Part shown: piece after piece, positions 20,532-29,089 of the stretch
Layout: each line of letters begins with the position of its first letter
Numbering within the stretch: the first letter of the stretch is position 1
NCBI RefSeq assembly: GCF_021412625.1
Contig: NZ_JAKCFI010000005.1
Span: 124,001 to 188,000, forward strand
Length of the DNA stretch: 64,000 nt
Reading direction: 5' to 3'
Source: Myxococcus stipitatus
GTDB lineage: Bacteria; Myxococcota; Myxococcia; Myxococcales; Myxococcaceae
Notes under the pieces: generated by a model
What the model was told of the DNA's origin: nothing
Seen by the model: only the letters and a program-made list of their open reading frames with translations
Databases searched by the model: none
Translations under genes and position numbers: made by a program

Positions 20532-20831
20532 GTGCCCCTGCCCGCGAAGACGCCGGTCTCCCGAGTATCGGGAAATACCCTAACGGCGCGAGGACGTGCA
20601 AGACATTGAGGATCTGACATTCCGTCAGGCTTCACCGCGCAAGCACTGTGCAGGGAGAGTGCGCGCCCAGGTGAGCCATCAGGCCCGATAGTCTGCTTTG
20701 TCTGGATTTAGAGTCGCGCGGCGCGGTGCGATTCCGTGCCGATTTATCGGCCCTGGCGCGGATCTTGCGCCGCGGCGCCGGGCCCGGGGCACCTGCCAGC
20801 CGATGGCGGGCAGGTGGTGACCACGGGCTCC
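20532..20831. other. Noncoding stretch between sppA and the PPIase-giant protein operon
   Basis: About 300 bases without a convincing gene. It should carry the promoter of the minus-strand PPIase/giant protein operon at its left end and the 3' end of sppA at its right end. A short dyad CCCGAGTATCGGG lies at 20560-20572, about 30 bases upstream of the PPIase start. A sigma-54-like string at about 20639-20653 (minus strand CTGCAC, five bases, TTGC) matches the -12 box but only part of the -24 box, so I do not call it a promoter. Confidence 0.5.
20790..20816 (-). terminator. Candidate terminator hairpin after sppA
   Basis: CACCTGCC at 20790-20797 and GGCAGGTG at 20809-20816 form a perfect 8-bp stem with an 11-nt loop, 16 nt past the sppA stop codon. 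There is no run of T after it, which is common for GC-rich genomes. Confidence 0.5.
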
Positions 20832-22589
20832 CTACTCTTCTCCGCGCTTCTCGAAGAGCCCCCGCATCCAAGGCTCCACGCGCTGGTCGAGCGCCTCCAG
20901 CGCCTCCCGCTCCCCACCCATCAGGCTCCAGGACCAGGGACAGAAGACATACGTCTGGGGATGGGCGGCGCCCATGAGCAATTTGAGCAAGGAAATGCGC
21001 CGCGCCGCGCCGCCATAGGTCTTCAGCTCGAAGTCACCGGCCGGGACCTTCGCCAGCGACAGCGCATGACGGCAGGCTTCCTCGAAGGAGCCGATCCGAT
21101 CCACCAGGCCCGCGTCCCGGGCGCGCAGCCCCGAGTACACCCGGCCCTCCGCCAGGGCATGGATCTCCTCCTTCGTCCGCCCTCGCGCCTTCGCCACGTG
21201 CCCCAGGAAGGACTGGTACATCTCCTCGACATCTGCCTCCAACGCGGCGCGCTCTCCCTCCGTGAACCCTCGCGAGAAGGACAACAGCCCCGCGTTCGCC
21301 CCGCGCGTCAGCAGCGTCCGGCGGATGCCCAGCTTCGCCAGCAGCCCCGAGACGTCGAACTTCCCCGCGAACACGCCGATGGAGCCCACCACCGCGTGCG
21401 GCGCGCTCCACAGCTCCTTCGCCCCCAGCGCCACCATGTACCCCGCGCTCGCGCAGACCTGGTCCATGTACGCCAGCACCGGCTTCTTGCGCGCCACCCG
21501 CTGCACCACCTCCAGCATCTCCTCGGAGGCAATCGCCGCGCCGCCGGGGCTCGTCACATGCAACACGATGGCCTTGGCCCGCTTGTCCCGCCCCGCCGCG
21601 CGCAGCGCCTTCACCACCGCCTCCGACGTCGCCATCCGCCCACCCGGGTTCCCCTTCCCCGGCACGATGATGCCCGTCACGGGCACCAGGGCCAGCCGGG
21701 GACGGCGCCAAAGCCGCTTCCAACGCACCGGCGGGAAGGGCAGCGTGCCCAGGTACGTCTCCAGCGGCTCCAGCTCCGTCTCGTCGTCCGCGTCCGCGTC
21801 CGCCTTCACCAACCCCAGGTGCCTGGGCAGGTCCGACTCGCTCACCAGGCCGTCCACCAGCCCCGCGGCGAGCGCCCGCTGGGCGCTATAGGGCCCCTGG
21901 TCGATGAGCGTCCGGACGACCTCGGGCGTCTTGCCCCGCCCCTTCGCCACCGCGTCCACCAGCGCCCCGTAGCGCTCGTCCAGGAACGACTCCACCGTGC
22001 GCCGCTGGATGTCCGACAGCTCCGGGAGCGTGAACAGCTCCGGCGCCGTCTTGTAGTCGCCCCGCCGCACGAACTGCGGCCGGATGCCCAGGCGCGAAAG
22101 CCCCTCCCCCAGCGAAGAGGACTCCGCCGCGTAGCCCACCAGCTCCAACCGGCCCATGGGCGGCAGGAGCACCTCGTCCGCCGCGCACATCACCGCGTAG
22201 GTGTCCGAGTCCACCATCACCGCCCAGGCCACCACCCGCTTGCCCCGGGCCCGGAAGTCCGCCAGCAGCGCCACCAGCGCCTCGCGCTTCGCGGCCGACA
22301 TCCCCAGCCCCTCGAACTCCAGGAAGATGCCCTTCACCTTCGGGTCCTTCGCCAGGAGCGCCAACGCCTCCGAGAAGCGCTCCAGCGAGGTGACATCGGC
22401 CGGCTCCGGGCGCTCGCCCCCCAGGGAGAACCGGGGCCGGCGCCGCTCCCGGTACGTGGGCTCCCCCGTCAGCCGGAACCGCACGTAGGCGGGGCGGTCG
22501 CGGGCGGCGAGCATCCGGAAGGGCGCGCCCAGCAGGGTGCGCAGCAGCAACAGGAGGTTGGCGAGGGCGATGAAGGGCAGGCGCAGCAT
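20832..22589 (-). CDS. sppA: Signal peptide peptidase SppA, 67K-type
   Basis: 585 residues from the ATG at 22589, chosen because an AGGGA site precedes it and the N-terminus becomes a membrane anchor (FIALANLLLLLRTLLG). The protein has the long-form SppA layout of two S49 protease domains. The Lys of the catalytic dyad is Lys180 in GDYKTAPE (E. coli GTYKSAVE), and the nucleophile is Ser381 in DQVCASAGYMVALGA, so the enzyme looks active. SppA is membrane-bound with its active site outside the cytoplasmic membrane and degrades cleaved signal peptides. An in-frame ATG at 22664 would add 25 unlikely residues. It is transcribed divergently from the small membrane protein gene starting at 22695. 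Confidence 0.93.
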   Translation of the reverse strand: MLRLPFIALANLLLLLRTLLGAPFRMLAARDRPAYVRFRLTGEPTYRERRRPRFSLGGERPEPADVTSLERFSEALALLAKDPKVKGIFLEFEGLGMSAAKREALVALLADFRARGKRVVAWAVMVDSDTYAVMCAADEVLLPPMGRLELVGYAAESSSLGEGLSRLGIRPQFVRRGDYKTAPELFTLPELSDIQRRTVESFLDERYGALVDAVAKGRGKTPEVVRTLIDQGPYSAQRALAAGLVDGLVSESDLPRHLGLVKADADADDETELEPLETYLGTLPFPPVRWKRLWRRPRLALVPVTGIIVPGKGNPGGRMATSEAVVKALRAAGRDKRAKAIVLHVTSPGGAAIASEEMLEVVQRVARKKPVLAYMDQVCASAGYMVALGAKELWSAPHAVVGSIGVFAGKFDVSGLLAKLGIRRTLLTRGANAGLLSFSRGFTEGERAALEADVEEMYQSFLGHVAKARGRTKEEIHALAEGRVYSGLRARDAGLVDRIGSFEEACRHALSLAKVPAGDFELKTYGGAARRISLLKLLMGAAHPQTYVFCPWSWSLMGGEREALEALDQRVEPWMRGLFEKRGEE

Positions 22590-22694
22590 GGCGTCCCTGG
22601 GCGGATGTGGGCGTCCTGGCGCCGTACTGGACAACGCTCCGCTCACGCAAGCCCTGTTCAGCACCCCCGTTGGGTCGTGATAGCCTCCCCCTCC

Positions 22695-23048
22695 ATGCGA
22701 AACCTCCCCCTTGCCCGACTCCTCCTGGCCCTCGCGCTCGCGACGGGCGGCGCGGCGTTGGCCCAGCCCCGCAAGAAGGTCCAGGACTTCCAGACGCCCC
22801 AGGAGTTGACGCCCGAGGAGCGCGAGGCGGCCAAGCAGCGCGCCATGGGCAACAACCTCACGTCCTACGGCAAGGACGTCGAGACCAAGACCAAGCCCTT
22901 CCCCTGGAAGGCCACGGGCCTCGCGGGGCTGGTGTTCCTCGCCACCGTCCCCTTCGCGTTCCGCGCCTACCGGAACACCACGAAGGAGATCAGCGACTCG
23001 AACACCTTCGGCAACAACTCCGCGCGCGGCGGCGACGAGGAGGCCTGA
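22695..23048 (+). CDS. Small secreted/membrane protein of unknown function
   Basis: 117 residues. The N-terminus is a clear signal peptide (MRNLPLARLLLALALATGG, cleavage near ALA). A polar, charged middle (QPRKKVQDFQTPQELTPEER) follows, then a transmembrane helix GLAGLVFLATVPFAFRAY at about residues 75-93 and a polar tail. I do not recognise the family. The mature protein is probably anchored in the inner membrane with the charged middle in the periplasm. It is divergent from sppA across about 105 nt and converges on rtcA with only 9 nt between the stop codons. No good ribosome site is visible, but the signal peptide and helix make it a convincing gene. Confidence 0.8.
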   Translation: MRNLPLARLLLALALATGGAALAQPRKKVQDFQTPQELTPEEREAAKQRAMGNNLTSYGKDVETKTKPFPWKATGLAGLVFLATVPFAFRAYRNTTKEISDSNTFGNNSARGGDEEA

Positions 23049-23057
23049 CCCCGCGCC

Positions 23058-24131
23058 TCAGGCCGGGGTGACCTCGATGGCGCCCGCCGCGTCGACCCGG
23101 ATGCGCACCGGCAGGAAGCGCTCCAGGACCCGAGCGTGCGTCGTCAGGTGGTCGGTGACACGGGCCGCCGTGAAGCGCGTGGTGCCCGGCGTAGCCGCCC
23201 CCAGTCGCCCCGAAGCCAGCAGCGCCGCGGGCAACAGGATCTGATCCGCGAGGTGCTCGTCCAGCGCCCCTCCGGTCTCCATGAACCGCGCCAGCGCCTC
23301 CCCCGCCTCTCGCCCCACGTCCTCGGCCGGCCGCCCCCGCTCGCCCAGCGAGGTGAAGCCCGCGATGGTGTGCTCGAACTGCGCCAGCACGAACGTCACC
23401 GTGCCCATCGAGCGGCCGACCGGCAGGGGCCGATTCTCCGCCTCGGCCAGCACGCCCCGCTCCCGCAGCGCCAGCACCGCCGCGCGAGACTGCCGCTCGG
23501 CGATGCCGAAGGGCAGCCCCCCCACGAACGACGCGACGTGGACCTCGCGCAGCATGCCTCGCGCGGGCAGCTCCACCAGGCGAGGCGGCTCCTGGGGCGC
23601 CCCCACGTCCGCGACGATCTCCCCCGCGCCCTCCGGATAGAAGCCCGCCTGCGGCATCGTGAGTTGCACCGGCAGGCCATACGCCCGGGCCACCGGCTGC
23701 CACACCGTGGCGAGGTAATGGAAGCTGGGGCTGTGCGGCAGGTGGGTGCCGCCCCGGAGCGTGAGCCGCCCCCCGCCCGCGAGCGCCAGCGGATAGACGA
23801 GGCATTGGAACAACAACGGCGTGCTGCCGGCGGTCCCCACCTCCAGCAGGTAGTCCCCGGCGCGCACCGGCTGCGGCGTGAAGGAGAGCTCGGAAGCCCC
23901 CACGCTCGCGCCCTCGCTGAGGCCGCCCAGCGCCTCCGCGCCCCGCACGCAGGCCAGGTGCTGCGGCCGCAAGCCGCTCGGCTGGCGGCGCGCCCGCAGG
24001 TGGGAGAGGTGGAATGGCCGGCCGGTGATGAGCGACAGCGAGAGCGCCGAGCGGAGGATCTGCCCTCCCCCCTCGCCCTCGCTGCCATCGAGCCGAACCA
24101 GCCCGTCCCCGGGCTCCTGCTTGCCGCTCAT
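23058..24131 (-). CDS. rtcA: RNA 3'-terminal phosphate cyclase RtcA
   Basis: 357 residues from the ATG at 24131, which has GGGAGGG seven bases upstream; an in-frame start at 24173 would add 14 residues. RtcA converts RNA 3'-phosphate ends to 2',3'-cyclic phosphates with ATP through an AMP-enzyme intermediate. Family motifs are present: GEGGGQILR near residue 20, GFYPEGAGEIV in the middle, and the C-terminal TDHLTTHARVLERFLP segment with the histidines around the adenylylation site. Length is normal for the family. The usual RNA-repair partners RtcB and the sigma-54 activator RtcR are not next to it, so regulation is unclear. Confidence 0.92.
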   Translation of the reverse strand: MSGKQEPGDGLVRLDGSEGEGGGQILRSALSLSLITGRPFHLSHLRARRQPSGLRPQHLACVRGAEALGGLSEGASVGASELSFTPQPVRAGDYLLEVGTAGSTPLLFQCLVYPLALAGGGRLTLRGGTHLPHSPSFHYLATVWQPVARAYGLPVQLTMPQAGFYPEGAGEIVADVGAPQEPPRLVELPARGMLREVHVASFVGGLPFGIAERQSRAAVLALRERGVLAEAENRPLPVGRSMGTVTFVLAQFEHTIAGFTSLGERGRPAEDVGREAGEALARFMETGGALDEHLADQILLPAALLASGRLGAATPGTTRFTAARVTDHLTTHARVLERFLPVRIRVDAAGAIEVTPA

Positions 24132-24216
24132 GTCCCTCCCATCCACCCCTGCTGTCCCGCGCCGGGAGGACAAAGCCTAACAGCAACCCGCGGACATCTC
24201 CCGTCCGAGTGCCTGC

Positions 24217-26166
24217 TCACCCGCCTTGCGTGTCCAGCGGGGGCAACACGCCCACCTGGATGAAGCTCGGGTGCGCCGAGGAGTGGTACACGCGGTGGAA
24301 CGCGCGCGTGAAGTCCGTCTCCTTCGCCTCGAAGATGTTGGGCACGAACGTCTGCGGGTTGCGGTCGATGAAGGGGAACCAGCTCGACTGGACCTGGATC
24401 ATCACCCGGTGCCCCCGCAGGAAGGTGTGGAAGACGTCGTTGATGGTGAAGCGCACCTTCGTCGCCTCGCCCGGCTTGAAGGGCTTGGGCTCGCTGAAGC
24501 TGTCGCGGAACCGGCCACGGAACGGCTCGCCACGAACCAGCGTCTGCTGGTGGCCGCGGTTCGGCTTGCCCTTGTCCCCGAAGCCCTTCTTCGCCCCCGG
24601 GAGCGTGCCCGGGTTGACGTCCACCAGCTTCACCACCCAGTCCGCGTCCGACCCCGTGGTGGACACCCACAGCTCGGCCTCGAGGGGCCCCGCCACCGTC
24701 AGGTCCTCCTCCAGGGGCTCGGTCTGGAACACCACCACGTCCGGACGGCTGGAGGCGAAGCGCTGGTCCTCGGCCATGTAGCTCGAGCTCCAGTGGGTGG
24801 AGATCTCCTTCGTGTACGGCACGGGCTTGGCCGGGTCGCTGACGTACTCGGCGAAGGACTCCGCGCTCCCCGTGGGCGCCTGGGTGGACAGGCCGCCCTT
24901 CGGCTGGAAGTACAGCTTCGTCGGCCGCGCGGCCTTCGGCGGCCACGCGTCGAGCTGACGCCAGCGATTGGCGCCCGTCTCGAACACCAGCGCCTCCGGC
25001 AGGGCCGGCTTGTCGCCGTCCTTCAGGTGGTGCTTGAAGAAGGCCAGCGCCAGGTCCGCGTACGTGTCGCTGGTCCGGAAGCCGAACTCCGCGTCACCGA
25101 GCGAGGAGCCCTCGGTGCGAATCCAGCCGCCATGGGACCACGGCCCCATGATGATCGAATTCGAGATGCCGGGGTTCTGCTTCTCGATGGCGGCGTACGT
25201 GCGCAGCGGACCGTAGAGGTCCTCCGTGTCGAACCACCCGCCCACCACCAGCACCGCGGCCTTGATGTTCTTCAGGTGCGGCAGCAGGTTGCGCGCCTGC
25301 CAGAAGGCGTCGTAGTTGGGGTGCGCGACGATGTCCTTCCAGAAGGCCACCTTGCCCTCCAGGTGCTTCGACTCGGCGTTGGGCAGGGGCCCCAGGTCCA
25401 GGAAGAACTGGTAGCCGTCCGGCGTGCCGTGCTCGAAGAACGCCCACTCCTCGCTGTCGGTGGGCTTCGGGCGAGGCTGGCCGAAGGTCGAGAAGAAGTT
25501 GAACGCCATGTTCAGGTTGAACGCGCCGTTGCGGTGCATGTCGTCGCCGATGAACCAGTCGGCGATGGGCGCCTGCGGCGACACGGCCTTGAGCGCGGGG
25601 TGCGAGTCGATGGCGCCCGCGGACGTGTAGAAGCCGGGGTAGGAGCCGCCCATCTGCCCCACGCGCCCGTTGTTGTAGGGCACCCGCTTCACCAGCCAGT
25701 CAATGGTGTCGTACGTGTCCGTGCTCTCGTCCGTGTCCTTGGGCCCGCGCTTCTTCGGGTTGTGGGGACGGACGTTGACGAACTCGCCTTCGGACATGTG
25801 CGCGCCGCGCACGTCCTGGAAGACGAAGATGAACCCCTCCTTCTCGAACCCCTCCGTCTGCCCCAGCAGCGTCTTGTACCGGTCCGGTCCGTACGGGGCG
25901 ACGCTGTAGGGCGTGCGCTCCATCAGGATGGGGTAGCGCCGGGTCGGCGACGCATCCACGGGGACATACACGGAGGTGAACAGCTTCACGCCATCCCGCA
26001 TCGGGATGCGGAACTCATACTTCGCGTATCGGGAACGAATCCGCTCGGTGCGCTCCGGCGACGAGGCGCCCGGTGCCTTCGAGGGGGATGGATTCGCCTG
26101 CGCCCGCGCCGTGCCGGCGAGGGACAGCATCAGGAGTGCCGCGAGAAGACGGGACACGGAGGACAT
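24217..26166 (-). CDS. Secreted CocE/NonD-family acyl hydrolase
   Basis: 649 residues from the ATG at 26166, with AAGGAG upstream and a signal peptide after it (RLLAALLMLSLAGTARAQA). The catalytic alpha/beta hydrolase domain carries the nucleophile elbow GGSYPG, the acid in GGWFDTED and the histidine in GPWSHGGW. The C-terminal third is the jelly-roll domain of the X-Pro dipeptidyl-peptidase/CocE family (FLRGHRVMIQVQSSWFP). Relatives include alpha-amino-acid ester hydrolases, glutaryl-7-ACA acylases and cocaine esterase; the exact ester or amide substrate cannot be read from sequence. Export suggests it acts in the periplasm or outside, in line with the scavenging life of myxobacteria. It lies 129 nt downstream of the NtrC-type regulator gene, same strand. 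Confidence 0.9.
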   Translation of the reverse strand: MSSVSRLLAALLMLSLAGTARAQANPSPSKAPGASSPERTERIRSRYAKYEFRIPMRDGVKLFTSVYVPVDASPTRRYPILMERTPYSVAPYGPDRYKTLLGQTEGFEKEGFIFVFQDVRGAHMSEGEFVNVRPHNPKKRGPKDTDESTDTYDTIDWLVKRVPYNNGRVGQMGGSYPGFYTSAGAIDSHPALKAVSPQAPIADWFIGDDMHRNGAFNLNMAFNFFSTFGQPRPKPTDSEEWAFFEHGTPDGYQFFLDLGPLPNAESKHLEGKVAFWKDIVAHPNYDAFWQARNLLPHLKNIKAAVLVVGGWFDTEDLYGPLRTYAAIEKQNPGISNSIIMGPWSHGGWIRTEGSSLGDAEFGFRTSDTYADLALAFFKHHLKDGDKPALPEALVFETGANRWRQLDAWPPKAARPTKLYFQPKGGLSTQAPTGSAESFAEYVSDPAKPVPYTKEISTHWSSSYMAEDQRFASSRPDVVVFQTEPLEEDLTVAGPLEAELWVSTTGSDADWVVKLVDVNPGTLPGAKKGFGDKGKPNRGHQQTLVRGEPFRGRFRDSFSEPKPFKPGEATKVRFTINDVFHTFLRGHRVMIQVQSSWFPFIDRNPQTFVPNIFEAKETDFTRAFHRVYHSSAHPSFIQVGVLPPLDTQGG

Positions 26167-26295
26167 GCACGCTCCTTCGAGGGAGGGCGACATCGTGGGG
26201 GACGGCGGACCCCGGAGGAAGACACCGGGAATCCGCGTGCGCAACCCCCGAGGTCGCCGTTTCTTCCCGGAACCCTCGATCCACCCCTCCGGCGC

Positions 26296-27702
26296 TCAGC
26301 CCCGCCCGTCCCCGCCCTCGTCCGGCGTCGTGTCCAGCCCATATTTGCGCAGCTTGTCGTGCAGCGTGGCCCGGCCGATGCCCAGCCGCCGCGCGGCGCC
26401 GCTGCGGTTGCCGCCCTCGATGCGCAGCGCGTCCAGGACGAGGCCCCGCTCATAGGCCTCCACGCGCTCCTTGAGCCCCAGCGACGCGGACGCGTCGCTC
26501 GTCGGGACGGGCTCCGCGCGCGGAGCGTCCTGGCCCGGCAGCAACGCCACGTCCAGCGCCCCATCGCTGGAGAGGGCCACCACGCTCTCCAGGGTGTTCT
26601 CCAGCTCGCGCACGTTGCCTGGCCATGACCAGGCCCCCAACCGCTCCACGAAGCCCTCGGGAATCTTCAGGGGGCCGGTGTGGAACCGGTCGCTGAAGCG
26701 GTCCAGGAACATGCGCGCCAGCACGGGGATGTCCTCGGGGCGCTCTCGCAACGCAGGCACCCGCAGCTGCACGACGTTGAGCCGATAGTAGAGGTCCTCG
26801 CGGAAGGCCCCCTCCGCCGCGCGCTTGCGCAGGTCCCGGTGCGTCGCGGCGAGGATGCGGACGTCCACCTTCACCGGCCGGTCCTCCCCCACGGGGCGGA
26901 CCTCTCCCTCCTGGAGCACGCGCAAGAGCTTGGCCTGGAGCGGCAGCGCCAGCTCCCCCACCTCGTCCAGCAGCAGCGTCCCGCCATCCGCCTCGCGGAA
27001 CAGCCCCTGGCGGACGCGGTGGGCGCCAGTGAAGGCCCCCTTGGCGTGTCCGAACAGCTCCGCCTCCGCCAGCTCCTCGGTGAGGGCCGCGCAGTTGAAC
27101 CGCAGATAGGGACGCGAGGCGCGAGGCGAGGCGCGAACCAGGGCCTCCGCCACCCGCTCCTTGCCCGTGCCGCTCTCGCCGGTGATGAGCACCGTGACGT
27201 CGCGCGAGCCCGCGCGCTGGACCAGCTGCGCCAGCCGCCCCATGGCGTCCGAGACGAAGACGAGCGAGCGGGAGAGGTTCAGCTCCCCCTGGAGCCGCTC
27301 GTTCTCGCGACGCAGCCGCACCGCCTCGAGCGCCCGGGTGACGACCGCGAGCAGCTCGTCCACGTCGAAGGGCTTGCGGAAGTAGTCATGGGCCCCGGCC
27401 TTCACCGCCTCCACCGCGAACCGCTCGGAGCCGTGCGCGGTGATGACGATGACGCGCGGCGCGTGAGGCAGGGCCTGGATGCGGCGCACCAGCTCCATGC
27501 CATCCATGCGAGGCATGCGCAGGTCGGTGATGACCAGCTCGCACGGGCGGGCCGCGAGCTTCTCCAGCGCGGCCGCGCCATCCTCCGCCAGCTCCACCTC
27601 CACGCCCGCGAGGCTCCGCAGCGTCTCCTTCAGCGTGAAGCGCACGCCCGCGTCGTCGTCCACCACCAGCACCCGCGAGCCCGTCGCGACCTCACCCTGC
27701 AC
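26296..27702 (-). CDS. NtrC-type sigma-54-dependent response regulator
   Basis: 468 residues from a GTG at 27702 (GAGGTGG upstream) that overlaps the end of the kinase gene by 11 nt. The receiver domain has the acidic pocket DDD at 15-17, phosphoacceptor Asp60 (VITDLRMPRMDG), Thr88 and Lys110. The AAA+ domain has Walker A GESGTGKE (175-182), an intact sigma-54 contact loop GAFTGA (222-227) and Walker B GTLLLDEVGE (241-250). A Fis-type helix-turn-helix closes the protein (SGAARRLGIGRATLHDKLRK). It should bind enhancer sites and activate sigma-54 promoters when phosphorylated by the kinase encoded just upstream. Targets are unknown; a sigma-54 promoter match lies about 3.5 kb away at 31220-31236. 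Confidence 0.95.
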   Translation of the reverse strand: MQGEVATGSRVLVVDDDAGVRFTLKETLRSLAGVEVELAEDGAAALEKLAARPCELVITDLRMPRMDGMELVRRIQALPHAPRVIVITAHGSERFAVEAVKAGAHDYFRKPFDVDELLAVVTRALEAVRLRRENERLQGELNLSRSLVFVSDAMGRLAQLVQRAGSRDVTVLITGESGTGKERVAEALVRASPRASRPYLRFNCAALTEELAEAELFGHAKGAFTGAHRVRQGLFREADGGTLLLDEVGELALPLQAKLLRVLQEGEVRPVGEDRPVKVDVRILAATHRDLRKRAAEGAFREDLYYRLNVVQLRVPALRERPEDIPVLARMFLDRFSDRFHTGPLKIPEGFVERLGAWSWPGNVRELENTLESVVALSSDGALDVALLPGQDAPRAEPVPTSDASASLGLKERVEAYERGLVLDALRIEGGNRSGAARRLGIGRATLHDKLRKYGLDTTPDEGGDGRG

Positions 27703-29035
27703 GCGCCACCTCGCGCTCCCGCACCGGGACCAGGGCCTCCGAGGGGGGCTCTCGCGGCAGCAGCAGCTCCGCCACGCAGCCTCCCCCCTCCGCGTCACGC
27801 AGCGTCACGTCGCCTCCATGTTGCCGGGCCAGGGCCCGGGCCACGGTGAGCCCCAGCCCGGAGCCCTTGGACTTCGTGGTGACGCCCGCCTCGAAGACCC
27901 GCGCGCCCAACCCGGGCGCGAGCCCGGGGCCCGTGTCGCGGATGGAGACCCGCGCCTCCCCGAGGCTGTTCATGTCCACCTTCACCTCCACGCGCCCCTC
28001 CCGGGGGCTCGCGTCGATGGCGTTGAGCAGCAGGTTCATCACCACCTGCTTCACCTTGCGGCGGTCGCACCGCGCCAGCACCGGCCCCTCTCCGACGCGG
28101 ACCAGCCGCACGACGTGCTCCGCGGCGACGCCCTCGTGGAGCACCAGGGCCTCGTCGCACAGCGCGGCCAGGTCCTCCTCGCCGATGGACAGCGGCACCA
28201 GGGGACGGGAGAAGTCGAGGAACTCCTCCAGGATGCCCTGCATGCGCGTCACCTCGGACTGGAGGACCTCCAGTCGCTCCGAGGGCTGCGCCTTGCCGGC
28301 CTCCCGGGCCATGAGCTGCGAGAGCCCCTTCACGGTGGCCAGCGGGTTCTTCAGCTCGTGGGCGATCTCCGCCGACAGGGCCTCCAGCGTCCGCGCATGG
28401 ACGCGGTGGGTGGCCAGCAGCTCGTCGCGCTGGGAGAAGGCCTCGGAGAGCATGTCGTCGAACGTACCGCGAATCGCCGCGCCGATGACGTTGGCCGCGA
28501 TGACCAGCAACGGCATGCAGATGGCCGCCGCGATGAGCATCGCGCGAGGGGGCTCGCCCAGGAAGGACAGGTGCAGGTCCGGAATCCAGCCACACAGGTG
28601 CGTCGCGGACAGCAGCGCCAGCAGCAGCAGCTCCTTGACCAGGAGGATGTTGCGCTGACGCGCCGGCAGCACGGCGGCCCCCACGAAGGCCAGCGGGATG
28701 ATGAGCGGCAACAGCGGACTGGCGAGCCCTCCCGTCCCCAGCGTCAGGCTCTGCTCCAGGAGGATGCCCACGCCCAGGTTGACCGGGACGCTGCGGGACG
28801 TGAAGCCATGGCGCTTGAAGCGCTTGAGCTCGATGAAGAAGAACTTCAGCCCGATGAAGACCTGCGCGACCATCCAGTAGTAGCGCCACCGGGCACCGTC
28901 GACCACCGTGGCCCCGGCGACCCCCATCATCAACAGCACGCCCCCATAGGCCCGCAGCCGCACCATGCGGCCGAAGACGCGGCCGATGTGCTTCATCTGG
29001 AGGTCGTTGAAACTCCGGCGCGCTCGCGCGTCCAT
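27692..29035 (-). CDS. Multi-pass membrane sensor histidine kinase
   Basis: 447 residues from the ATG at 29035 (GAGGGAG upstream). Residues about 30-190 hold several hydrophobic helices with short loops, so the input domain is embedded in the membrane and has no large periplasmic part. The kinase core follows: H-box AEIAHELKNPLA with His226, N-box VVMNLLLNAIDAS, and ATP-lid motifs DTGPGLAPG and GSGLGLTVARALARQHGG. It is the NtrB/AtoS-like partner of the sigma-54 regulator whose gene overlaps its 3' end. The signal is unknown; membrane-embedded sensors often read the membrane state or small hydrophobic molecules. An upstream in-frame start at 29089 is less likely because it would run into the neighbouring stop codon. 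Confidence 0.92.
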   Translation of the reverse strand: MDARARRSFNDLQMKHIGRVFGRMVRLRAYGGVLLMMGVAGATVVDGARWRYYWMVAQVFIGLKFFFIELKRFKRHGFTSRSVPVNLGVGILLEQSLTLGTGGLASPLLPLIIPLAFVGAAVLPARQRNILLVKELLLLALLSATHLCGWIPDLHLSFLGEPPRAMLIAAAICMPLLVIAANVIGAAIRGTFDDMLSEAFSQRDELLATHRVHARTLEALSAEIAHELKNPLATVKGLSQLMAREAGKAQPSERLEVLQSEVTRMQGILEEFLDFSRPLVPLSIGEEDLAALCDEALVLHEGVAAEHVVRLVRVGEGPVLARCDRRKVKQVVMNLLLNAIDASPREGRVEVKVDMNSLGEARVSIRDTGPGLAPGLGARVFEAGVTTKSKGSGLGLTVARALARQHGGDVTLRDAEGGGCVAELLLPREPPSEALVPVREREVARAG

Positions 29036-29089
29036 GGCTCCCTCGCTACACGCTTCGCCGCGCCGCCCACCGTTCCACGGGCCCCGCAT

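Noticed and set aside
20736-22694. Plus-strand extension upstream of the small membrane protein at 22695
   Set aside because: It overlaps sppA in antisense and has an Arg/Gln/His-rich composition; the signal peptide at 22695 marks the true start.
26296-27702. The sigma-54 regulator as RtcR, the activator of rtcA
   Set aside because: It has an N-terminal receiver domain with Asp60 and a coupled kinase, which is NtrC-type; RtcR has a different (CARF-type) sensor domain.
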